This document shows positions 22,420 to 31,056 of a stretch of DNA of 64,000 nucleotides, piece by piece. Every line of letters starts with the position of its first letter. The first letter of the stretch is position 1. Where the stretch lies: assembly GCA_015062115.1 (NCBI GenBank), contig SUVG01000002.1, positions 1 through 64,000 on the forward strand. The letters are read 5' to 3'. The stretch is from Elusimicrobium sp. (GTDB taxonomy: Bacteria; Elusimicrobiota; Elusimicrobia; Elusimicrobiales; Elusimicrobiaceae). The notes under the pieces were generated by a model. It did no database searches. It saw only the letters and a program-made list of their open reading frames with translations, and was not told the DNA's origin. A program made the position numbers and the translations under genes.

Positions 22420-22491
22420 TTTAAGGAGGAGGTACCTTTTTCGGGCCAACTCCGTATAACGGAAAGTGGTTTGGAGAGGTAACCTATACAC
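22420..22491 (+). promoter_or_regulatory. Structured rpsZ-rpsH spacer, possible S8 operator
   Basis: By far the longest gap within the spc block. GGTACCT (22431-22437) can pair with AGGT-A-ACC (22477-22484) around one bulged A. An inner stem pairs CC-ACT-CCG with CGG-AGT-GG around bulged adenines. S8 binds a helix with bulged adenines in 16S rRNA and represses the spc operon through a mimic of it in Escherichia coli. That this is such a mimic is inference. Confidence 0.4.
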
Positions 22492-22884
22492 ATGGATCCG
22501 ATCGCAGATTTCTTAACCAGAGTAAGAAACGCTAACATGAAAAAGAAAGAAAAAGTGGATATCCCTTTTTCTAAAATTAAAACCGAAATTGCGCGTGTAC
22601 TGAAAGAAGAAGGCTACATCGCCAATTTCAAAGCCGTCCACAACGAAACCAAAGGCGGCGTCGTCAGAGTGTTCTTGAAATATACGCCTGAAAACGAATG
22701 CGTAATCCAAGGTTTGAAACGTATTTCCAAACCCGGTTCCCGCGTTTACAGCGCTTACAACAACATTCCGAAAGTACGCGGTGCTTTTGGCGTAACGATT
22801 CTTTCCACCTCTAAAGGTGTAATGACGGACGCTCAAGCCAAAGCCGAAAAAATCGGCGGCGAATTGTTGTGCCAAGTTTGGTAA
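22492..22884 (+). CDS. rpsH: 30S ribosomal protein S8
   Basis: A 130-residue S8, a key organiser of the 16S central domain. It starts [15 protein letters not shown], and the C-terminal [20 protein letters not shown] is diagnostic. The best ribosome binding site (GGAGAGG, 22471-22477) is 14 bases from the ATG and overlaps the base of the structured spacer. Folding of that spacer could therefore regulate translation. Confidence 0.96.
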   Translation: MDPIADFLTRVRNANMKKKEKVDIPFSKIKTEIARVLKEEGYIANFKAVHNETKGGVVRVFLKYTPENECVIQGLKRISKPGSRVYSAYNNIPKVRGAFGVTILSTSKGVMTDAQAKAEKIGGELLCQVW

Positions 22885-22893
22885 GGGGGGAAT

Positions 22894-23445
22894 ATGAGCA
22901 GAATTGGTAAAAAAATCATCAATATTCCCGCCGCTACCAAAGTGGAAATTAAAGACAGCGTAATCACCGCCACCGGCGCTTTGGGCACCTTGTCTTATTC
23001 CATTCCGGAAGGCATTACCCCGAACTTGGAAAACGGCGTATTGACTTTCTCCGTAGCCGAAAACCGCGTGAAAGAACTCAACGCTTTGCATGGTACTACC
23101 CGCGCTAACGTTTTCAATATCATTGAAGGCGTAACCAACGGTTTTACCAAAGTGTTGGAAATCAACGGTTTGGGTTATCGTGCCAATGTGGCCGGTACCA
23201 AACTGAACTTGGAACTCGGTTTCTCTCACCCCGTCAATTTGGATATCCCCGCCGGCCTTACGGTCGTGGTGGATCCCAAATCCGGCGCGGTATCGATTAA
23301 AGGTAGCGATAAGTTCAAAGTGGGCGATTTCGCTGCTAAAATCAGAAGACTTAGACCGCCGGAGCCCTACAAAGGCAGTGGTATCAAATATCAGGGCGAA
23401 CATATTACTCGCAAAGCTGGTAAAACTGCGGCGGGAGGTAAATAA
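22894..23445 (+). CDS. rplF: 50S ribosomal protein L6
   Basis: A 183-residue L6 made of two repeated domains, with [13 protein letters not shown] at the start and the closing [19 protein letters not shown] motif. L6 lies near the sarcin-ricin loop and the factor-binding site. GGGGGG precedes the ATG. It is two bases ahead of rplR. Confidence 0.96.
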   Translation: MSRIGKKIINIPAATKVEIKDSVITATGALGTLSYSIPEGITPNLENGVLTFSVAENRVKELNALHGTTRANVFNIIEGVTNGFTKVLEINGLGYRANVAGTKLNLELGFSHPVNLDIPAGLTVVVDPKSGAVSIKGSDKFKVGDFAAKIRRLRPPEPYKGSGIKYQGEHITRKAGKTAAGGK

Positions 23446-23447
23446 TT

Positions 23448-23813
23448 ATGGCTACTAAACAAGAAAGATACCAATACAGAAAAGACCGCAGCCGCGGACA
23501 TCTTTTGAGAAACGGTGCCGTCCGCCCGAGACTCTCCGTTTACAGAAGTCTTAAATACATTTACGCCCAAATTATTGACGACAACACCCACAGCACTTTA
23601 GTGTCTGCTACCACGTTGTCTAAAGAATTTGAAGGCAAGTTTGAAACCTCCGCCAAGAGCATCGAAGCGGCGAAAGCCCTGGGTGCCGTCATCGCCAAAA
23701 AAGCGATTGAACAAGGCATTACGGAAGTAATGTTTGACCGCGGCGGACGCGTTTACCATGGCAGAATCAAAGCTCTTGCTGATTCCGCCAGAGAAGCAGG
23801 ATTGAAATTCTAA
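23448..23813 (+). CDS. rplR: 50S ribosomal protein L18
   Basis: A 121-residue L18 that binds 5S rRNA. The motifs [40 protein letters not shown] and the terminal [13 protein letters not shown] are standard. The ribosome binding site GGGAGG lies at the end of rplF. Confidence 0.96.
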   Translation: MATKQERYQYRKDRSRGHLLRNGAVRPRLSVYRSLKYIYAQIIDDNTHSTLVSATTLSKEFEGKFETSAKSIEAAKALGAVIAKKAIEQGITEVMFDRGGRVYHGRIKALADSAREAGLKF

Positions 23814-23830
23814 GGTCATAGGTGAATTTA

Positions 23831-24424
23831 ATGTCCAATGAAACGCTCGTGAAAAGCGACAACAGAAAAGAAGCGAAAGGCAAAAGAGCCGAGTTTCAAA
23901 AAGCAAAACCGGCGGTAGAAGGTAAAACCACGGTTATCCACGTTGCCAGAACGGCCAAGGTAGTCAAAGGCGGTAAACGCTTTGGCTTCCGCGCGCTCGT
24001 AGTAGTCGGAAACGGCTTGGGCAAAGTGGGCGTTGCTATTGGCAAGGCGAATCAGGTTCAGTTGGCTATTGCTAAAGCTGAATCCCATGCGCGCAAACAC
24101 ATGATCACGTTCCCGATCGTGGGCGAAACCATTCCGCACGAAACCATCGGTAAATTCGGTGCCGCTTCCGTGTGGATGAAACCCGCGGCCCCCGGTACCG
24201 GTGTAATCGCCGGTAGCGGTGTGCGCTTGTTGTTTGAAGCTGCCGGTATCAAAGACGTGTTGGCCAAAAGCCTTGGCAGCACGAACCCGTGCAACTTGGT
24301 CTATGCGACCTTGGAAGCTTTCAAACAATTGAAAAGCAAAGAAACCGTGAACGCTGTGCGCGGTAAAGCCGCCCCTGTGGCTGAAGCCCCCAAAGCGGAA
24401 ACCGAAGCCGCGAAGGCCGAATAG
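23831..24424 (+). CDS. rpsE: 30S ribosomal protein S5
   Basis: A 197-residue S5. The start at ATG 23831 is preferred over an in-frame GTG at 23822, because AGGTG lies six bases before the ATG. The core runs from [19 protein letters not shown], through [15 protein letters not shown], to [20 protein letters not shown]. Both ends are extended: a Lys/Glu-rich leader and an Ala/Glu/Lys-rich tail of about 25 residues. S5 contributes to accuracy and mRNA unwinding. rpmD (L30) would normally follow but is absent; rplO starts 18 bases later. Confidence 0.95.
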   Translation: MSNETLVKSDNRKEAKGKRAEFQKAKPAVEGKTTVIHVARTAKVVKGGKRFGFRALVVVGNGLGKVGVAIGKANQVQLAIAKAESHARKHMITFPIVGETIPHETIGKFGAASVWMKPAAPGTGVIAGSGVRLLFEAAGIKDVLAKSLGSTNPCNLVYATLEAFKQLKSKETVNAVRGKAAPVAEAPKAETEAAKAE

Positions 24425-24442
24425 TTTTGTGGAGAGATAAAA

Positions 24443-24904
24443 ATGGTAACTTTGAATAAACTTTTCCCTAAACATGGGTCTAGAAAAGAAAAAAGACGCT
24501 TGGGCTTAGGCCCCGGTTCCGGTTTGGGCAACTACTGCACCAAAGGGATGAAAGGTCAGTCTTCCCGCTCCGGTAACACCCGCAAAGAAAGTAAAGAAGG
24601 CGGACAAATGCCTCTTATCCGCCATACGCCGAAAAGCGGCTTTTCCAATAAAGATTTTGCCAGACGTTTTGATTATGTAAACGTTGGCTCTTTGGAAAAA
24701 GCCTTTGCGGCGGGTGCCGAAGTAACCCCCGAAGCCTTGAAAAAAGCCGGTATCATCCATGATGTTACCCGCGTGAAAGTGTTGGCCAATGGTACCATCA
24801 CGAAGGCTTTGAAAGTGTCTGCTCACGGTTTTTCTGCCACCGCCAAAGCGGCGATTGAAAAAGCCGGCGGCACTGTAACTGTTATTGAACAAAAGACCAA
24901 ATAA
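24443..24904 (+). CDS. rplO: 50S ribosomal protein L15
   Basis: A 153-residue L15. The basic N-terminal part contains KRRLGLGPGSGLGNYCTKG and GQSSRSG; the globular end shows KVLANGTITKALKVSAHGFS. It is a late large-subunit assembly protein. The stop overlaps the secY start (TAATG). Confidence 0.95.
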   Translation: MVTLNKLFPKHGSRKEKRRLGLGPGSGLGNYCTKGMKGQSSRSGNTRKESKEGGQMPLIRHTPKSGFSNKDFARRFDYVNVGSLEKAFAAGAEVTPEALKKAGIIHDVTRVKVLANGTITKALKVSAHGFSATAKAAIEKAGGTVTVIEQKTK

Positions 24905-26241
24905 TGTCTAACAACACAGTTGCAAATATCTTTAACGCCCCCGAACTCAAGAAGAGACTTCTCTTCTTGATCGGGGCGTTGGCTGTTTTCCGGATTGCCG
25001 CTGCAATCCCAATACCCGGTATCAATACGGAAGTTTTGAAACAAATGTTCGCTGCCCACCAAAACGGTATTCTCGGTTTTATGAATATCTTTTCGGGCGG
25101 TGCTTTGGGCAGATTTTCCATTTTGGCTTTGGGTATCATGCCGTACATTAACGCCTCCATCATTATGGGGTTGGTGCGCGGGGCTCACATTTTCCCGGCA
25201 TTAGACCGCATGCATAAAGAAGGTGAATCCGGCAGAAGAAAAGAAAACCAGATTACCCGTATTTTTGCACTGTTTTTGGCCCTTTTACAAGGGTCTATGA
25301 TGACTTTTGCCATCACGCGTGTGGAAGGCGCGGGCGGCGTATCGGCGGTAGTGAATCCGTCTTTTATGTTCTTCGTCACCACTGTGCTCACCCTGGCGGC
25401 GGGCACGATGTTTGTTATGTGGTTAGGTGAACAGATTACCGAAAAAGGGGTAGGGAACGGTATTTCTCTTATCATCTTTGCGGGAATCGTAGACCGCTTG
25501 CCCGGTGCTATTATGGAAGTGGTCAACCGCGTGAAAACGGACGAAATGGACTTTTTTATGGCGCTCGTTATTTTCGGTGCGGCTATTGTTATTACGGCTT
25601 TGGTGGTGTGGTTGGAAACGGCCCAACGCCAAATCCCGGTGCAATATGCCAAACGCCAGGTAGGGAACAAAACCTATGGCGGGCAAACCAGTTATTTGCC
25701 GCTTAAAATCGATCAAAGCGGTGTAATTGCCGTAATCTTTGCCTCCTCCGTTATTTCCTTGCCGTTAACGATTGCCAGTTTCAACCAAGAAGCTCCTTGG
25801 GCGCAAAAGTTGTTGGAATCTATGAATCATAGCAGCGCGCTGTATATGATTCTGTTTTCCGCGCTCATCATTTTCTTCTGCTATTTCTACAATTCGATGA
25901 CGATTAACCCGTCCGATTTGGCTGATAACATGAAGAAATGGGGCGGTTTTATTCCGGGTATTCGCCCCGGAGAACCCACCAAGAATTACATTGAATGGGT
26001 GATGAACCGCTTGACCTTCTGTGGGGCTATCTTTGTGTGTTTAATTGCGGTCATGCCGGACGCTTTCCGTGCGAAATTCGGCGTGGACTTTTATTTTGGC
26101 GGAACGGCGCTCCTCATCGTTGTAGGGGTAGCGTTGGATACGGTCGGCCAAGTACAAGCCCACTTATTGGCCCGCAACTATGAACCGTTGATGAAAGGCT
26201 CCAAACGGATTAAAGGCCGCTGGTTTAACGTCGGTCAATAA
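24904..26241 (+). CDS. secY: Protein translocase subunit SecY
   Basis: A 445-residue, ten-helix channel of the Sec translocon in the cytoplasmic membrane. The N-terminal amphipathic segment LKKRLLFLIGALAVFRIAAA leads into helix 1. Helix 2 with its plug region reads GILGFMNIFSGGALGRFSIL. The cytoplasmic loops with VVWLETAQRQIPVQYAKR and GIRPGEPT are typical. The end RNYEPLMKGSKRIKGRW is as usual. It is coupled to rplO and followed by a 181-base gap containing two large hairpins before adk. Confidence 0.97.
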   Translation: MSNNTVANIFNAPELKKRLLFLIGALAVFRIAAAIPIPGINTEVLKQMFAAHQNGILGFMNIFSGGALGRFSILALGIMPYINASIIMGLVRGAHIFPALDRMHKEGESGRRKENQITRIFALFLALLQGSMMTFAITRVEGAGGVSAVVNPSFMFFVTTVLTLAAGTMFVMWLGEQITEKGVGNGISLIIFAGIVDRLPGAIMEVVNRVKTDEMDFFMALVIFGAAIVITALVVWLETAQRQIPVQYAKRQVGNKTYGGQTSYLPLKIDQSGVIAVIFASSVISLPLTIASFNQEAPWAQKLLESMNHSSALYMILFSALIIFFCYFYNSMTINPSDLADNMKKWGGFIPGIRPGEPTKNYIEWVMNRLTFCGAIFVCLIAVMPDAFRAKFGVDFYFGGTALLIVVGVALDTVGQVQAHLLARNYEPLMKGSKRIKGRWFNVGQ

Positions 26242-26422
26242 GGTTTTAATCAATTTTGCTTTTGTGCTTTGTGTCGGTTTTTAATCGCACTTGGCACAAA
26301 AGCAACTTTTGTGAAATACTGTTTTTTGAAAAGTTTTAATTTGCCGTAAGGACGATTTTGCGTTTGGGTCTGTGAGGGCCTAAACGCAAAGTTGTCTGTA
26401 AGTTAATGAGGATTGATAGAAA
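26242..26422 (+). promoter_or_regulatory. secY-adk spacer with two long hairpins
   Basis: Hairpin A: TTGCTTTTGTGC (26256-26267) pairs perfectly with GCACAAAAGCAA (26294-26305). Hairpin B: TTTGCGTTTGGG (26357-26368) pairs with CCTAAACGCAAA (26379-26390), including one G-U. Neither is followed by a real T-run. They may stabilise or process the message, or set adk expression apart from secY. No clear promoter is seen. Confidence 0.5.
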
Positions 26423-27061
26423 GTGAATATTGTTTTGATGGGCTGTCCGGGTGCGGGAAAAGGCACCCAATCAGCAAAGTTGCAACAAAAGTTTGATTTA
26501 CAACATATTTCCACGGGAGAAGTCCTTCGTAAAGAAATTGCATCCGGTTCGGAGTTAGGCAAACAAATTGCCGGGATTATCAATAACGGAAATTTAGTAC
26601 CGGACGAAATGATTGCTTCCATGTTGGAAAACAAAGTCAAGAATACGGAAAAAGGAATTATTTTTGACGGATTCCCCAGAACGGTGGCACAAGCCCGGGT
26701 GTTGGACGAAATGATGAAACGGTTGGGCCGCGATCTTACCCATGTGGTAATGATTGATTTGCCGGAAGGGGAAGTGATAAACCGTATTTGTTCCCGCCGT
26801 CAATGCAAAAAATGCGGAGCAATTTTGCATGTGGATATAAAGGCTCCGTTGGCGAACTGCCCCGTATGTGAGGGGGAATTATACACCCGTGCAGATGATA
26901 CGCCGCAAAGCGCCAAACACCGCTTGGAAGTATATCATCGCGATACTTTACCGGTGAAAAATTATTATCTAAACAGCGGGAAATATGTGGAAGTAAAAGG
27001 GGATCAAACCCCCGAACAGGTTTTTGAGGACATTGTAAAAGTCCTTGAGAAGGTAAAATGA
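26423..27061 (+). CDS. adk: Adenylate kinase
   Basis: A 212-residue long-form adenylate kinase (ATP + AMP to 2 ADP). The P-loop is GCPGAGKGTQ (about 7-16), the AMP-binding part is STGEVLRKEI, and FDGFPRTVAQA and the lid follow. The lid carries a four-cysteine zinc knuckle (Cys128, Cys131 and the CPVC pair), as in Gram-positive and many other anaerobic enzymes. The start is GTG at 26423: GAGGA lies ten bases before and the P-loop spacing fits. The stop overlaps the map start (ATGA). Confidence 0.96.
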   Translation: MNIVLMGCPGAGKGTQSAKLQQKFDLQHISTGEVLRKEIASGSELGKQIAGIINNGNLVPDEMIASMLENKVKNTEKGIIFDGFPRTVAQARVLDEMMKRLGRDLTHVVMIDLPEGEVINRICSRRQCKKCGAILHVDIKAPLANCPVCEGELYTRADDTPQSAKHRLEVYHRDTLPVKNYYLNSGKYVEVKGDQTPEQVFEDIVKVLEKVK

Positions 27062-27810
27062 TTGAAGTAAAAAACGAAAGCGAAATCCAAAAAATGCGTG
27101 AAGCCGGCAAAGTTACCGCGGCGGTTCTTAAGTTGATGACCGAAATGGTAAAGCCCGGTGTGTCCACGCTTGAGTTGGACATCGCAGCCGAAAAAACGAT
27201 TCGTTCCTTCGGAGCGACACCGCTTTTTCTCGGTTATTACGGGTTTCCGGCCAGCATTTGCGCCTCGGTAAATGAAGAAGTCGTGCACGGAATCCCAAAA
27301 AAAGATAGAATATTAAAGAGTGGTGATATTATCAGTATAGATACAGGAGCCCGCCTTGACGGTTTCTGTTCTGATGCCGCAATCACCCTCGGCGTGGGAG
27401 AAGTTTCTGATGAGGCCCAAAGATTGATGGACGTTACCAAAAAATCTTTGTATAAAGCAATCGGCCAAATCAAACCGGGCCGTCGTTTAGGCGATGTGCA
27501 AAACGCGGTGGAAACTTTTGCCAAGTTACATAATATGGGTTTGGTTCGCGATTATTGCGGGCATGGTATTGGCCGTAATATGCACGAAGAACCGAGCATA
27601 CCGAACTTCGGTAAGCCGGGTACCGGCCCTGTGTTACAAGCGGGAATGGTACTCGCAATAGAACCCATGTTGACTGCGGGAACTTATAAAGTCAGGGAGT
27701 TGGATGATGGCTGGACGGTGGTTACAATGGACGGCAAATATGCGGCCCATTTTGAACACACGGTAGCCGTTACCGCTAACGGCAGCGAGATTCTCACTGC
27801 TTTTGAATAA
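27058..27810 (+). CDS. map: Methionine aminopeptidase, type I
   Basis: A 250-residue type I enzyme that removes N-terminal Met from new proteins. The metal ligands are recognisable in IDTGARLDGFCSDAA (two Asp), CGHGIGRNMHEEP (His), LAIEPML (Glu) and HFEHTVAVT (Glu). GFPASICASVNEEVVHGIP is the usual substrate-pocket block. There is no N-terminal zinc-finger extension. It is translationally coupled to adk, a pairing common in ribosomal clusters. Confidence 0.97.
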   Translation: MIEVKNESEIQKMREAGKVTAAVLKLMTEMVKPGVSTLELDIAAEKTIRSFGATPLFLGYYGFPASICASVNEEVVHGIPKKDRILKSGDIISIDTGARLDGFCSDAAITLGVGEVSDEAQRLMDVTKKSLYKAIGQIKPGRRLGDVQNAVETFAKLHNMGLVRDYCGHGIGRNMHEEPSIPNFGKPGTGPVLQAGMVLAIEPMLTAGTYKVRELDDGWTVVTMDGKYAAHFEHTVAVTANGSEILTAFE

Positions 27811-27882
27811 AATGCTTCGCGCTTCCGTAAAAGGAAAAGCGCGGATTGCGTTTGTTCTGGATTTATCCGCACTCGGAGTTGT

Positions 27883-28095
27883 ATGAGCGATAAAATCGAA
27901 ATTGAAGGTAAAGTTCTGGAAGCCCTGCCCAACGCAATGTTCAAAATTGAAATACCGGGCGGTAAAGTAATTCTGGGACACATATCCGGCAAAATGAGAG
28001 TTCATCATATAAGAATTCTTCCGGGCGACAAGGTGAAGTTGGAACTTTCCCCATATGATCTGACCCGCGGAAGAATAACTTATAGGGAGAAATAA
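27883..28095 (+). CDS. infA: Translation initiation factor IF-1
   Basis: A 70-residue OB-fold protein, close to the usual 72. [20 protein letters not shown], the HISGKMR loop and [20 protein letters not shown] are diagnostic. IF-1 occupies the A site during initiation. GGAG lies six bases upstream. The 72-base gap before it holds an imperfect hairpin (CGCGCTTCC with GG-AA-AAGCGCG). rpmJ starts on the base after its stop. Confidence 0.96.
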   Translation: MSDKIEIEGKVLEALPNAMFKIEIPGGKVILGHISGKMRVHHIRILPGDKVKLELSPYDLTRGRITYREK

Positions 28096-28209
28096 ATGAA
28101 AGTTAGAGCCAGTGTAAAAAAGATATGTCAGAAATGCAAAATCATTAAACGCAACGGCGTCGTCCGTGTGGTTTGCGAAGTCGCGAAACACAAACAGCGC
28201 CAAGGTTAA
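28096..28209 (+). CDS. rpmJ: 50S ribosomal protein L36, zinc-binding form
   Basis: A 37-codon gene directly after the infA stop. The product starts [20 protein letters not shown] and ends KHKQRQG, an almost canonical L36. Cys11, Cys14, Cys27 and His32 form the zinc site (C+ form). GGGAG inside the infA end serves as ribosome binding site. Its place between infA and rpsM is standard. Confidence 0.97.
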   Translation: MKVRASVKKICQKCKIIKRNGVVRVVCEVAKHKQRQG

Positions 28210-28230
28210 TTTATAGGAGTTTTATAAAAT

Positions 28231-28605
28231 ATGGCTAGAGTCGCAGGTATTGATTTACCGAAAAACAAAAGAATAGATGTCGCGTTGGAATACATTTATG
28301 GCATCGGCAAGAAAAACGCGAAAGAAGTGCTTGCCAAATTAGAAGGCCAAATTGATCCCGCCACCCGCGTGAAAGATTTGACCGAACAACAAGCCGGTCT
28401 CTTGAACACGATCTTGCAAAAAGAATACAAAGTTGAAGGTGAACTTCGCCGTGAAGTTGCCCAAAACATTCACCGCATGATCGAAATTGGTTCCTACAAA
28501 GGCCAGCGCCACCGCCGCAATCTGCCCGTCCGCGGCCAACGCACCAAAACCAACAGCAGAACCCGCCGCGGCAGAAGAAAAACCGTGGGTTCCAAAACCA
28601 AATAA
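28231..28605 (+). CDS. rpsM: 30S ribosomal protein S13
   Basis: A 124-residue S13 from the small-subunit head. [20 protein letters not shown], the YIYGIG turn and the basic C-terminal [18 protein letters not shown] are as expected; the tail reaches the P site. TAGGAG precedes the start. Confidence 0.97.
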   Translation: MARVAGIDLPKNKRIDVALEYIYGIGKKNAKEVLAKLEGQIDPATRVKDLTEQQAGLLNTILQKEYKVEGELRREVAQNIHRMIEIGSYKGQRHRRNLPVRGQRTKTNSRTRRGRRKTVGSKTK

Positions 28606-28624
28606 CTTTAGAAGGATTTAATAT

Positions 28625-29041
28625 ATGGCAGAAGAAAAAGTAACAACGTCCGCGGCTAAAACTGCGGCGAAAGGTAAAAAGAAAAACGCGAAAGCCCCTG
28701 CTTTCGGTGTCGTGCACATTTACTGCTCGTTCAACAACACGATTGTAACCGTGTCTGACGATAAAGGTAACACGATTGCTTGGTCTACCGCCGGTTCTCA
28801 CGGCTTCAAAGGCACCAAGAAAAGCACTCCGTTTGCTGCGCAAATCACCAGCAACAAAGCGGCCGAAAAAGCCGTTGCGCTCGGTATGCGCGAAGTAGCC
28901 GTTAAGGTCTGCGGGCCTGGTCAAGGCCGCGAAACCGCCGTGCGTGCCGTACAACAAGCCGGCCTTATCGTGTCTTCCATTAAAGACATTACCCCCATCC
29001 CCCACAACGGATGCAGACCGCCCAAAGCCAGGAGAGTATAA
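28625..29041 (+). CDS. rpsK: 30S ribosomal protein S11
   Basis: A 138-residue S11 from the platform. A Lys/Ala-rich leader of about 22 residues precedes [18 protein letters not shown]. The isoaspartate-prone loop region and the terminal [17 protein letters not shown] are standard. Its 3' end carries the ribosome binding site of rpsD. Confidence 0.97.
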   Translation: MAEEKVTTSAAKTAAKGKKKNAKAPAFGVVHIYCSFNNTIVTVSDDKGNTIAWSTAGSHGFKGTKKSTPFAAQITSNKAAEKAVALGMREVAVKVCGPGQGRETAVRAVQQAGLIVSSIKDITPIPHNGCRPPKARRV

Positions 29042-29046
29042 AATTT

Positions 29047-29676
29047 ATGTCTAGATATACAGGACCCAGCTGCAAAAAATGCAGAAAATTAGATTGCAAA
29101 CTTTTCTTAAAAGGAACCAAATGTTACACCAACTGTGTGATTGACAAATTGGCCGCCGTTACCAAACGTGGCGGTAAAGTAAGAAAAGCCAAAATTTCCG
29201 AATACGGTATCCGCTTGCAAGAAAAACAAAAAGCCAAATTGCAATCCGGTATGTCGGAAATTCCGTTTCACAATATGTTTGCCGCCGCGGCCAGAGCCGA
29301 AGGCCAAACCGGTGAAAACTTCCTTCGCAAATTGGAAACCCGCTTGGATAACATTGTGCGCCGCTTAGGTTTTGCCGTTTCTTTGAAAACCGCCCGCCAA
29401 ATCGTTCTCCACGGTTATGTGACGGTAAACGGTAAATCGGTAAATGTTCCTTCTTACCAATTGCGTATTGGTGATAAAGTAACCTTGGATAAATCCTTGG
29501 CCGAAAACGTACAAGTGAAACAAGGTTTAACCGAAACCGAAAAACGCAACCAGCGCCCCAGTTTCTTGGAATATGACGCGGAAAAATTAACCGGTAAACT
29601 TTTGAGATGGCCCGACAGAGCGGAAATGTCCTACCCTGTCAATGAGCAGCTGATTGTAGAATACTATTCTAAATAG
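29047..29676 (+). CDS. rpsD: 30S ribosomal protein S4, zinc-binding form
   Basis: A 209-residue S4, primary binder of the 5' domain of 16S rRNA. The ATG at 29047 follows AGGAG with normal spacing. The frame is open 12 codons further up, but that part overlaps rpsK and is not S4. Cys9, Cys12, Cys26 and Cys30 give the zinc site of the C+ type. The S4 RNA-binding domain is LETRLDNIVRRLGFA through VTVNGKSVNVPSYQL. S4 regulates the alpha operon in Escherichia coli; no pseudoknot was verified here. Confidence 0.96.
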   Translation: MSRYTGPSCKKCRKLDCKLFLKGTKCYTNCVIDKLAAVTKRGGKVRKAKISEYGIRLQEKQKAKLQSGMSEIPFHNMFAAAARAEGQTGENFLRKLETRLDNIVRRLGFAVSLKTARQIVLHGYVTVNGKSVNVPSYQLRIGDKVTLDKSLAENVQVKQGLTETEKRNQRPSFLEYDAEKLTGKLLRWPDRAEMSYPVNEQLIVEYYSK

Positions 29677-29690
29677 TTTGGAGGCTTATA

Positions 29691-30686
29691 ATGGCTTTGA
29701 ACGAAATTAAACTTCCCCAGGCGATTCAATTAGAAGAAAAAACCGCGTCCGACTTTTACGGCAAATTCATTGCCGAACCGTACGAAAGCGGCTATGGCCA
29801 CACTGTAGGTAACTCTCTGCGCCGGATTTTGCTTTCCGGTATGGAAGGTGCCGCTGTTACCGCCGTCAGAATCGCCGGTGCCGTGCACGAATTCAGCACG
29901 GTTCCCAATGTCCGGGAAGATGTTATCAACATTTTGCTCAACCTCAAACACCTTCGCGTGAAGATGGAAGGCAAAACTCGTGAATATTTGCAATTACACG
30001 CCGCCAAACCCGGTGTTGTAACGGCCGCCGACATTGAAGAAACCGACGGGGTTGAAATTGTCAATAAAGACCTGGTTTTGGCTACCTTGGAAGTAGGTGG
30101 CAGTCTGGAAATGGAAATTGAAATTTCCCGCGGTAAAGGCTATGTTCCCGCTGAAGATTTGGCCAAAGTCCAACGCCCGGCCGGGTTTATCCCCATGGAC
30201 GCGTTGTTTTCCCCGATTGTGAAGGTTCACTATGATGTGGAACCTGCCCGTGTCGGCCAGAAGACGGACTATGACCGCTTGATTTTGGAAATCACCACGG
30301 ACGGCACCTTGGCTCCTGCTAAAGCGCTTCACCGTGCTGCGGTGTTGTTGTCCAAATCCTTGCACATTTTCACGATTGAAGGAGAAGAAGATTGCGTAGC
30401 TACCACTAGCGATGAAGCCGTGGTAGAAGAAACCGTCGCTACCGGGGTAAACACCTCCAGCGCCGCTTCTAAGCAAGATGAGTTGTTGAACCAATCTATT
30501 GAATTCATCGAACTCTCTTCCCGCTCCATCAATTGCCTCAAGTCCGAAAACATCAACACGGTGCGCGACTTGGTGAAAATGACCGAAGATGACTTGAAAA
30601 TGATTAAGAACTTCGGTGCCAAATCTATGGACGAAATCAAAGAAAGACTCGCCGAAATGAATCTTTCTTTGGGTATGAAATTTTAA
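29691..30686 (+). CDS. rpoA: DNA-directed RNA polymerase subunit alpha
   Basis: A 331-residue alpha subunit. The N-terminal assembly domain (about 1-235) has GYGHTVGNSLRRILLSGMEG; a flexible linker of about 20 Ser/Thr/Val/Ala-rich residues follows. The C-terminal domain (about 260-325) has ELSSRSINCLKSENINTVRD and the helix-hairpin-helix MIKNFGAKSMDEIKERL that contacts upstream DNA and activators. A complete C-terminal domain matters here because several promoters in the window lack a -35 box. It is followed by rplQ. Confidence 0.97.
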   Translation: MALNEIKLPQAIQLEEKTASDFYGKFIAEPYESGYGHTVGNSLRRILLSGMEGAAVTAVRIAGAVHEFSTVPNVREDVINILLNLKHLRVKMEGKTREYLQLHAAKPGVVTAADIEETDGVEIVNKDLVLATLEVGGSLEMEIEISRGKGYVPAEDLAKVQRPAGFIPMDALFSPIVKVHYDVEPARVGQKTDYDRLILEITTDGTLAPAKALHRAAVLLSKSLHIFTIEGEEDCVATTSDEAVVEETVATGVNTSSAASKQDELLNQSIEFIELSSRSINCLKSENINTVRDLVKMTEDDLKMIKNFGAKSMDEIKERLAEMNLSLGMKF

Positions 30687-30701
30687 GGAGTAAGTTTTAG
30701 T

Positions 30702-31046
30702 ATGATTAAGAATACCGGATACAGAAAACTTGGCAAGACTGCGTCCCACCGCAAAGCGATGCTTAACAACATGGCTACCAGCATTATCCTTCACGAAGAA
30801 GTGACGACGACCGTGCAAAAAGCCAAAGAAGTAAGACGCGTGGTGGAAGGACTCATCACTTTGGCCAAGGCCAATAACGAACGCGCCGCTAAAGATACTT
30901 TGAAAGATGCGACCGCCGTTAAAAAACTGTTTGAAGTGTTGGCTGTCCGCTATGCCAACCGCGCCGGCGGCTTCTGCCGCATTTACCGCGCGGGGCTGCG
31001 CAAAGGCGACAACGCCGAAGTAGCCATCATCAAATTGGTTGACTAG
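30702..31046 (+). CDS. rplQ: 50S ribosomal protein L17
   Basis: A 114-residue L17 at the tunnel exit. RKLGKTASHRKAMLNNMATS is the diagnostic N-terminal block and ANRAGGFCRIYRAGLRKGDNA the C-terminal one. It is the last ribosomal gene of the run; mreB begins ten bases after its stop with no terminator between them. Confidence 0.96.
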   Translation: MIKNTGYRKLGKTASHRKAMLNNMATSIILHEEVTTTVQKAKEVRRVVEGLITLAKANNERAAKDTLKDATAVKKLFEVLAVRYANRAGGFCRIYRAGLRKGDNAEVAIIKLVD

Positions 31047-31056
31047 GGGAAACTAA

